Source: an uncultured Candidatus Nemicrothrix sp.
Lineage (GTDB): Bacteria; Actinomycetota; Acidimicrobiia; Acidimicrobiales; Acidimicrobilacustridaceae
NCBI GenBank assembly: GCA_903867185.1
Contig: CAIPQK010000112.1
Span: 1-36,803 of the forward strand
Reading direction: 5' to 3'
Length of the DNA stretch: 36,803 nt
Position numbers and translations under genes: made by a program. Position 1 is the stretch's first letter. Every line of letters begins with the position of its first letter. Of this stretch, positions 33,144 through 36,803 are shown in pieces. The notes under the pieces are model-generated. The model was not told the DNA's origin. It saw only the letters and a list, made by a program, of their open reading frames with translations, and did no database searches.

Positions 33144-33412
33144 TCGCTCAGATATTTCGCGCGCAACTCATCAGCGGAGACGGTCCTGCCGGCTCTGACT
33201 TCGAGACGCGCTTCTTGGATTTCGGTCATTGCCGCTGGGTCGGACAGCAGTTCCAGCGTGTCCTCGAGTGTGGCGAGTTCCTCGGCGCTCATCAGCACCG
33301 CTGCTGGACGCCCATTGCGCGTGACCGTGATCCGTTCGTGCTGTTGCTCCACTCGATCCACCATTTCCGAAAACTTGGCTTTGACTTCGGCGAGGGGAAG
33401 AACGTCTGACAT
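33140..33412 (-). CDS. Phd/YefM-type antitoxin
   Basis: 90 residues. DVLPLAEVKAKFSEMVDRVEQQHERITVTRNGRPAAVLMSAEELATLEDTLELL, represented by LAEVKAKFSEMVDRV and ITVTRNGRPAAVLMS, is the Phd/YefM DNA-binding fold; the C-terminal acidic/basic helix (EIQEARLEVRAGRTVSADEL) binds the toxin. The gene precedes its toxin, and overlaps it by ATGA. A palindromic operator with an embedded -10 box lies directly upstream, so autorepression is expected. Confidence 0.9.
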   Translation of the reverse strand: MSDVLPLAEVKAKFSEMVDRVEQQHERITVTRNGRPAAVLMSAEELATLEDTLELLSDPAAMTEIQEARLEVRAGRTVSADELRAKYLSE

Positions 33413-33429
33413 GACCAGAATTCTAGTCA
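33412..33429 (-). promoter_or_regulatory. Operator and -10 box of the Phd-RelE operon
   Basis: TGACCAGAATTCTAGTCA is an 18-bp palindrome with one mismatched pair. It contains TAGAAT on the minus strand (33420-33425), which ends 7 nt before the antitoxin ATG. The antitoxin would cover the promoter of its own leaderless transcript. Confidence 0.6.
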
Positions 33430-33482
33430 GAATGTCCGAAATCGCAACCCGTCACGCTTACGATTCAACGAGGGGCCGCTTA

Positions 33483-33549
33483 AGGGCCAGAGTCGAATAG
33501 CCCGATCACGCGGGACTTAGGACTCCAAGTCATATCGGTACACATTTGT
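33483..33549 (-). repeat. Direct repeat copy A (67 bp)
   Basis: Aligns without gaps to 34840-34906: 51 of 67 positions are identical by my count, including 17 identical bases at the right end. The repeat covers the 3' end of a GNAT gene and about 34 bp of its downstream flank. Weaker similarity continues a further 20 bp to the left, around CGAGG. It brackets the first GNAT and HicAB. Confidence 0.75.
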
Positions 33550-33552
33550 ATC
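33517..33552 (-). pseudogene. Truncated GNAT C-terminus
   Basis: The minus strand reads DTNVYRYDLES followed by TAA, matching DTNVYRYSLDS-stop at the end of the acetyltransferase at 34874-35323. Only about 11 codons remain; upstream the sequence changes to unrelated AT-rich bases and then the stop of another GNAT gene. This is a leftover 3' end, not a gene. Confidence 0.65.
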
Positions 33553-33562
33553 TATTTTCTGA

Positions 33563-34384
33563 TTAGAAATCAGGCGACTCGAACCGATATCGAGTCAATT
33601 GTCCGCGAGTGTCGAAGCCAAGTCGCTGATACACGGGATAACCGGCAGCACTCGCTTGAAGAACGACTGAGTGCGCGCCCTGTCCGAGCATCAGATTGGT
33701 GAGCCAGCTCGTAACAAAGCCCGCCACTCCTCGTCGCGCGCTCGTTGGTGGCGTCGAGACGTAATAGATGCCACCCACAACCCCTTCTAGGAACGCGCAA
33801 CCGGCACCTACAGGCTCGTCGCCATCCCACGCGACCACCCATGTCACGTCAGGCGCCTCAAGCATGTTGTGATGCTCCATGAGCCAAGCCATTCCATCGA
33901 TTTCGTAGGCCGTCTCGCACAAGCGAGCGCAGAGCGCGAATTCTTCCGGACCCGATGCGACACGCATCTCGAATGAACTCTCCGCTGTGATCGGTTCGGA
34001 GATCCACATGTCGGGCGACGAATCGTGTTCCACGACTCCACCCGACTGTTCAACCGCAGCGCCGAGTTCGTCGTCCTCTTCAGGCACCCAAATCACGAAC
34101 GGCGATCCCGTCTCGCCAAAGAATGCAACCGCCTCAGCAATCGACGCCAAACGAGGAACGACGCTGTCGAGGACGAATGCAGCATTCACGAATCCATTCG
34201 CGACGGGCACCGGGCTGCGAACGCACTTGACACTTTCTCCGTAGTGAACTTCGCCCACACGACCGACCGTGGACGAGACGAATGCAGAGAGATTCGGAAT
34301 CGAACTCGGGATAAAAACTTCTCCAGCCACACGGTTGATTGTTGCATGAACGATTGAGTCCAGTCGGTTGAATTCGCGATCCAT
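33563..34384 (-). CDS. GNAT family N-acetyltransferase
   Basis: 273 residues. The C-terminal half is a GNAT fold: VTWVVAWDGDEPVGAGCAFLEGVVGGIYYVSTPPTSARRGVAGFVTSWL, shown by the strand VVAWDGDEPVGAG and the acetyl-CoA-type turn SARRGVAGFVTSW (the usual R/QxxGxG/A), followed by VLQASAAGYPVYQRLGFDTRG. The N-terminal half is a degenerate GNAT-like or adaptor region. The acceptor cannot be predicted. ATG 34384 is preferred; the longer frame to 34576 runs through the hicA gene. It lies 10 bp downstream of hicA on the same strand, and a TAGTCG 7 nt before the start is a poor -10, so it may depend on the hicBA promoter. Confidence 0.8.
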   Translation of the reverse strand: MDREFNRLDSIVHATINRVAGEVFIPSSIPNLSAFVSSTVGRVGEVHYGESVKCVRSPVPVANGFVNAAFVLDSVVPRLASIAEAVAFFGETGSPFVIWVPEEDDELGAAVEQSGGVVEHDSSPDMWISEPITAESSFEMRVASGPEEFALCARLCETAYEIDGMAWLMEHHNMLEAPDVTWVVAWDGDEPVGAGCAFLEGVVGGIYYVSTPPTSARRGVAGFVTSWLTNLMLGQGAHSVVLQASAAGYPVYQRLGFDTRGQLTRYRFESPDF

Positions 34385-34394
34385 GCACCGCCGA

Positions 34395-34613
34395 CTACAG
34401 AAGCGCGAGGAACTCTTCAACTGACATCCCCGATTGGCGGATGATTGAGCGAAGCGTTCCGGACGCGAGCTCCTTGTGCATCGGGACGATGACCGTGGCA
34501 TCGCTGTGACGGAGCTTCCGGTGACTTCCCCGTTGGCTGACCTCGAAGAAACCAGCAGTGATGAGTGCCTTGACAACCTCGGCCCCGCTTACAACGGGAA
34601 GAGGCGGATTCAA
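34395..34613 (-). CDS. hicA: HicA toxin
   Basis: 72 residues. The double-stranded RNA-binding-like fold of HicA is evident: VVSGAEVVKALITAGF, then the catalytic GSHRKLRH, then VIVPMHKELASGTLRSIIRQSGMSVEEF. The catalytic His is in QRGSHRK. HicA cleaves mRNA and tmRNA; HicB neutralises it. The ATG overlaps the hicB stop (34610-34613). Confidence 0.92.
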   Translation of the reverse strand: MNPPLPVVSGAEVVKALITAGFFEVSQRGSHRKLRHSDATVIVPMHKELASGTLRSIIRQSGMSVEEFLALL

Positions 34614-34810
34614 GCAGAGATTTGGAATGTGGTGACGATCGGATGGCTGAGATCGAAAGGCTCGTTCTCGTCCTCGAAGTAGAGCCCGAGGGCCTCTTTG
34701 AGGTTCGCGAGAGCGTCATCCATCGACTCGCCCTGACTCGTCACATCGACTTCAAGACAGCGCGCAACGAAGAAATCGCCTTCGTGAGTGATCGCGGCTG
34801 TGAGTTCCAT
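34610..34810 (-). CDS. hicB: HicB antitoxin
   Basis: 66 residues. The partial RNase H-like fold of HicB is evident: AAITHEGDFFVARCLEVDVTSQGESMDDALANLKEALGLYF, here the strand EGDFFVARCLEVDV, the turn TSQGES and the helix DALANLKEALGLYF. There is no C-terminal DNA-binding domain (short form), so autorepression may need HicA or another protein. Precedes hicA with an ATGA overlap. Its ATG lies 6 nt after TATGAT, so the operon looks leaderless. Confidence 0.9.
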   Translation of the reverse strand: MELTAAITHEGDFFVARCLEVDVTSQGESMDDALANLKEALGLYFEDENEPFDLSHPIVTTFQISA

Positions 34811-34816
34811 TTCTCA

Positions 34817-34822
34817 ATCATA
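34817..34822 (-). promoter_or_regulatory. Candidate -10 box, leaderless hicBA
   Basis: TATGAT on the minus strand ends 6 nt before the hicB ATG at 34810. It lies just outside direct-repeat copy B. Confidence 0.5.
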
Positions 34823-34839
34823 CGAGGAAGGGCTCTACC

Positions 34840-34906
34840 AGGGCCATAGTCAAATGGCCCGACGAAGCGGAGTTCAGGAATCGAGGCTGTATCGGTACAC
34901 ATTTGT
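34840..34906 (-). repeat. Direct repeat copy B (67 bp), including the GNAT 3' end
   Basis: Counterpart of 33483-33549, with the final codons and stop of the acetyltransferase gene at 34874-35323 inside it. The flank contains GGGCCA/TGGCCC, a 6-bp hairpin (34841-34860) with an 8-nt loop, which may serve as a terminator; in copy A the same stem has one mismatch. Confidence 0.75.
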
Positions 34907-35323
34907 GTCGCGGGCGACGAAACCGATGCGCTGGTACAGGCGGTTCGCAGCTTCGCGGCTGGGGCGCGAGGTGAGGTCAACCGTCTTTGCACCAAGTTCA
35001 CGCGCACGATCGAGCGCCGCACGATTCAACAAATCACCCACGCCCTGCCCGCGCGCTGCTTCATCAACAACAACATCTTCGATCCAGGCCCGCACTCCAG
35101 TGGGAATACGGAACCACGCCAATGTGAGACTTCCCAGAATGTGATCTGCTGCGTCACGATCGACAGCGAGCAGCAACACGCTGGCTTCGGACTCGCAGAT
35201 CGCCGCAAGTTCCGTCTCGGTCGGAGCCGGATTTGAGGAAGATAACTGGGGGATGAGGCGCTCAAATGCGGCCACCAATTCCGGTGTCACATCGGTAGCC
35301 TCAATGATCTGCACGTTCGCCAT
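34874..35323 (-). CDS. GNAT family N-acetyltransferase
   Basis: 149 residues, a complete single-domain GNAT: motif D/A strands VLLLAVDRDAADHILGSLTLAWF, then ARGQGVGDLLNRAAL (the R-x-x-G-x-G/A acetyl-CoA pyrophosphate turn), then VDLTSRPSREAANRLYQRIGF (motif B, with Tyr as possible general acid). The substrate is unknown; RimI-like or small-molecule acetylation is possible. Start ATG 35323 is 6 nt behind TACGCT. Its 3' end is part of the 67-bp repeat, and a truncated copy of that end sits 1.3 kb away. Confidence 0.87.
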   Translation of the reverse strand: MANVQIIEATDVTPELVAAFERLIPQLSSSNPAPTETELAAICESEASVLLLAVDRDAADHILGSLTLAWFRIPTGVRAWIEDVVVDEAARGQGVGDLLNRAALDRARELGAKTVDLTSRPSREAANRLYQRIGFVARDTNVYRYSLDS

Positions 35324-35329
35324 CGGTCC

Positions 35330-35349
35330 AGCGTAGACACCGATACCCT
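35330..35349. promoter_or_regulatory. Back-to-back leaderless promoters (GNAT / PAC2)
   Basis: TACGCT on the minus strand (35330-35335) ends 6 nt before the GNAT ATG at 35323; TACCCT on the plus strand (35344-35349) ends 7 nt before the PAC2 ATG at 35357. The two -10 boxes are 8 bp apart, so polymerases on the two promoters would compete. Confidence 0.45.
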
Positions 35350-35356
35350 TCTGCGA

Positions 35357-36226
35357 ATGCCGGAGACCTCAGGGCACTCGCTCCCCCATTTGCGCTGGAC
35401 CCAGCCCGCCGATGTGACTGGCCCCGTTCTGCTTGTGGCCTTCGGCGGTTGGAACGATGCTGGCGACTCCGCAACAACAGCAATCGATTACATGGCCGAG
35501 CAATGGGGGGCCACGACATTCGCCGATATCGACCCCGAAGTGTTCTACGACTTCACCATTACTCGCCCCGAGGTTCGTGTCGATTTTGATGGCGTGCGTC
35601 GTATCGATTGGCCAACCAACGAATTCCGCTCTGCCCATGCAACGCCAAACGGTGCCGATGTCATCCTCCTTTCAGGTATTGAACCCCAGTTGAAATGGCG
35701 AACATTTTCTGAACACGTCATCGGCGTCGCGCTGGCAACAAATGCGCGCATGGTTGTCACGTTGGGCGCGCTGCTGGCTGAAGTTCCTCATTCACGCCCC
35801 GTTTCAGTGTTCGGTGCGACGTACGACGAAGCGAGCACCGATGCGCTCGATCTACTTCCGTCGCGTTACGAAGGCCCAACCGGCATCACGGGCGTGTTGC
35901 ACAATGCATGCAGAGAAGCAGGGATTCCTTCCGCTGCGCTGTGGGCCGCCGTTCCCACTTACGTGCCATCCTCGCCATCACCAAAAGCAGCGCTTGCGCT
36001 TATTGAGCGAACAGCTCGTCTACTCGAAGCCACGATCGATACCACCGAATTGAAGTTCGCTACCGATGCGTACGAACACCAGGTGTCTTTACTTGTTGCC
36101 GAAGACGATGAAACCACCGAATATGTTGCTCATCTTGAACAGCGTTACGACGAAGAACCCGATGCGTTCACCGACGGCGAAAGCCTGGTCGACGAAGTCG
36201 AGCGTTTTCTTCGTGATCAGGACTAA
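35357..36226 (+). CDS. PAC2 family protein
   Basis: 289 residues of the proteasome assembly chaperone 2-like family, frequent in actinobacteria. Signatures: LLVAFGGWNDAGDSATTAIDYM, given as FGGWNDAGDSAT (the conserved GWNDAG), FYDFTITRPEVR, ILLSGIEPQLKWRTF, VVTLGALLAEVPHSRP, GPTGITGVLHNACREAGIPSAALWAAVPTYV. No signal peptide. The acidic C-terminal tail (DEPDAFTDGESL-type) is predicted disordered. Role in bacteria is not settled; a link to proteasome or ATPase assembly is family-based. No proteasome genes are in the window. Its last codons form one arm of a palindrome shared with the convergent NUDIX gene. Confidence 0.85.
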   Translation: MPETSGHSLPHLRWTQPADVTGPVLLVAFGGWNDAGDSATTAIDYMAEQWGATTFADIDPEVFYDFTITRPEVRVDFDGVRRIDWPTNEFRSAHATPNGADVILLSGIEPQLKWRTFSEHVIGVALATNARMVVTLGALLAEVPHSRPVSVFGATYDEASTDALDLLPSRYEGPTGITGVLHNACREAGIPSAALWAAVPTYVPSSPSPKAALALIERTARLLEATIDTTELKFATDAYEHQVSLLVAEDDETTEYVAHLEQRYDEEPDAFTDGESLVDEVERFLRDQD

Positions 36227-36242
36227 GAACTAGTCCTGATCA
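36214..36242. terminator. Bidirectional hairpin between the PAC2 and NUDIX genes
   Basis: TGATCAGGACTA and TAGTCCTGATCA form a perfect 12-bp stem around the loop AGAAC. Each arm encodes the last three residues (Asp-Gln-Asp) plus the start of the stop of one gene, on opposite strands. There is no clear U-tract on either side; convergent actinobacterial genes often use such I-shaped hairpins. Confidence 0.6.
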
Positions 36243-36803
36243 GTGAGGTCAACAACAACGTGATCCCCCTGCCACACCGGCGTGCGTGGGTGATCGAAAT
36301 GCACATCGACATTCGCACCGCTGAACGCGTGTGTGGCAAGTGGGCCCCATAGGTCTTGGCCAACCGCCATGTCGGGAAGCGCGTCAAGTGGGAAGAATCC
36401 GACATCTCTTGTTTCAAGCGGATGTGCCTTCAGCGAACCGCCCGTTGCTCGGCAATGGAACACAAGTGAGTACAGCGGAACGCTGGTGAAGCGTCGTTGC
36501 AGGCCGTCGTAGACCGCGAGCAACTGCACAACTTCGCAGTCAATGCCCGTCTCTTCACTTACTTCTTTCACCGCAACTTCAGCAGGTGAATAACCAATGT
36601 CGGCCCAACCGGTTGGGTACAACCACACACCGGAATCGGAACGCTGCACAAGAAGAATCTCGTCGTTTTCGTTCTGAACGATTGCGCCGACTGCGACCTT
36701 CGGCGTTTGGTAGCCGGGAACGCCAACGCCAACAGACTTCATCCACTCGTGCACGAGATCGTCGGGGTTATACGAACTTCCAGCCGCAACGCGCATGTCC
36801 GCA
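36230..36803 (-). CDS. NUDIX hydrolase (5' end outside the window)
   Basis: The Nudix box is present: GWADIGYSPAEVAVKEVSEETGI matches G-x5-E-x7-REUxEExGU except that Arg is Lys (AVKEVSEE), split here as GWADIGYSPAEV and KEVSEETGI. Upstream, VGAIVQNENDEILLVQRSDSGVWLYPTGWAD is the usual strand before the box, with LYPTG in place of LPGG. The reading frame stays open to the window edge, and the part before PKVAVGAIV looks like the end of a NUDIX hydrolase N-terminal domain; I therefore call it partial, although ATG 36796 could start it. NUDIX enzymes hydrolyse nucleoside diphosphate-X compounds; the specific substrate is unknown. Stop TAG at 36230-36232 is inside the shared palindrome. Confidence 0.85.
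   Translation of the reverse strand, partial: ADMRVAAGSSYNPDDLVHEWMKSVGVGVPGYQTPKVAVGAIVQNENDEILLVQRSDSGVWLYPTGWADIGYSPAEVAVKEVSEETGIDCEVVQLLAVYDGLQRRFTSVPLYSLVFHCRATGGSLKAHPLETRDVGFFPLDALPDMAVGQDLWGPLATHAFSGANVDVHFDHPRTPVWQGDHVVVDLTDQD

Larger units (their letters stand above)
33430..33562. other. Spacer holding a decayed GNAT 3' end
   Basis: Between the antitoxin promoter and the acetyltransferase stop. It contains the left copy of a 67-bp direct repeat, described separately, and no intact gene. Confidence 0.4.

Noticed and set aside
33513-33527. DosR-like box GGGACTTAGGACTCC
   Set aside because: It only partly matches, is asymmetric at the right half, and lies in a decayed gene end with no suitable target gene.
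33483-34906. Integron cassette array with attC sites
   Set aside because: The repeat has no GTTRRRY/RYYYAAC cores, the inverted repeats are short, and no integrase is present. Duplication of a GNAT 3' end explains the repeat better.

Overview
The window looks like chromosomal DNA of a mid-GC actinobacterium, most likely an Acidimicrobiia-type lineage (the class is an inference). Supporting this are a CarD regulator, a GuaB1-type GMP reductase/IMPDH relative, a PAC2-family protein, a mycothiol-dependent maleylpyruvate isomerase-like protein, F420/deazaflavin-type oxidoreductases, a 6C RNA, and many start codons 6-8 nt behind a TAnnnT hexamer, the layout of leaderless transcripts. No rRNA, tRNA, transposase, integrase or CRISPR array was seen.

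Layout. 1-10.1 kb is a catabolic region: the edge of a FAD-dependent protein, an acyl-CoA dehydrogenase-fold monooxygenase diverging from a flavin reductase and a small unknown protein, a Baeyer-Villiger-type monooxygenase, an overlapping pair of 2-oxoglutarate oxygenases (PhyH-like and AlkB-like), a crotonase, a fused two-domain acyl-CoA dehydrogenase and an acyl-CoA ligase. Together they suggest oxidation of alicyclic, terpenoid, steroid-like or branched substrates by oxygenation, CoA activation and beta-oxidation. At 10.2-13.3 kb lies a 1009-residue protein that joins an Asp/Asn beta-hydroxylase-like domain, a sulfotransferase domain and a TIGR03032-type domain; it is the most unusual gene here.

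13.3-21.9 kb holds CarD, an MFS exporter, a MOT1-type molybdate/sulfate transporter, a promoter followed by a strongly structured leader or small RNA, a SNF2 helicase with a small coupled protein, guaB1, and a 6C RNA with its own promoter and terminator. 21.9-32.8 kb is mixed metabolism: dienelactone hydrolase, MBL hydrolase, acetolactate decarboxylase, SRPBCC protein, homospermidine synthase, an RHH/Doc toxin-antitoxin pair, an alkylsulfatase-like MBL protein, a second Baeyer-Villiger monooxygenase, two split-barrel flavin/F420 proteins and a choloylglycine hydrolase-family amidase.

32.8-35.3 kb is a small accessory patch on the minus strand: a ParE/RelE toxin with Phd-type antitoxin, HicAB, and two GNAT acetyltransferases. 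A 67-bp imperfect direct repeat, which contains the duplicated 3' end of one GNAT gene, brackets the first GNAT plus HicAB. The window closes with a PAC2 protein convergent on a NUDIX hydrolase that runs off the edge; a 12-bp palindrome encodes the last residues of both.
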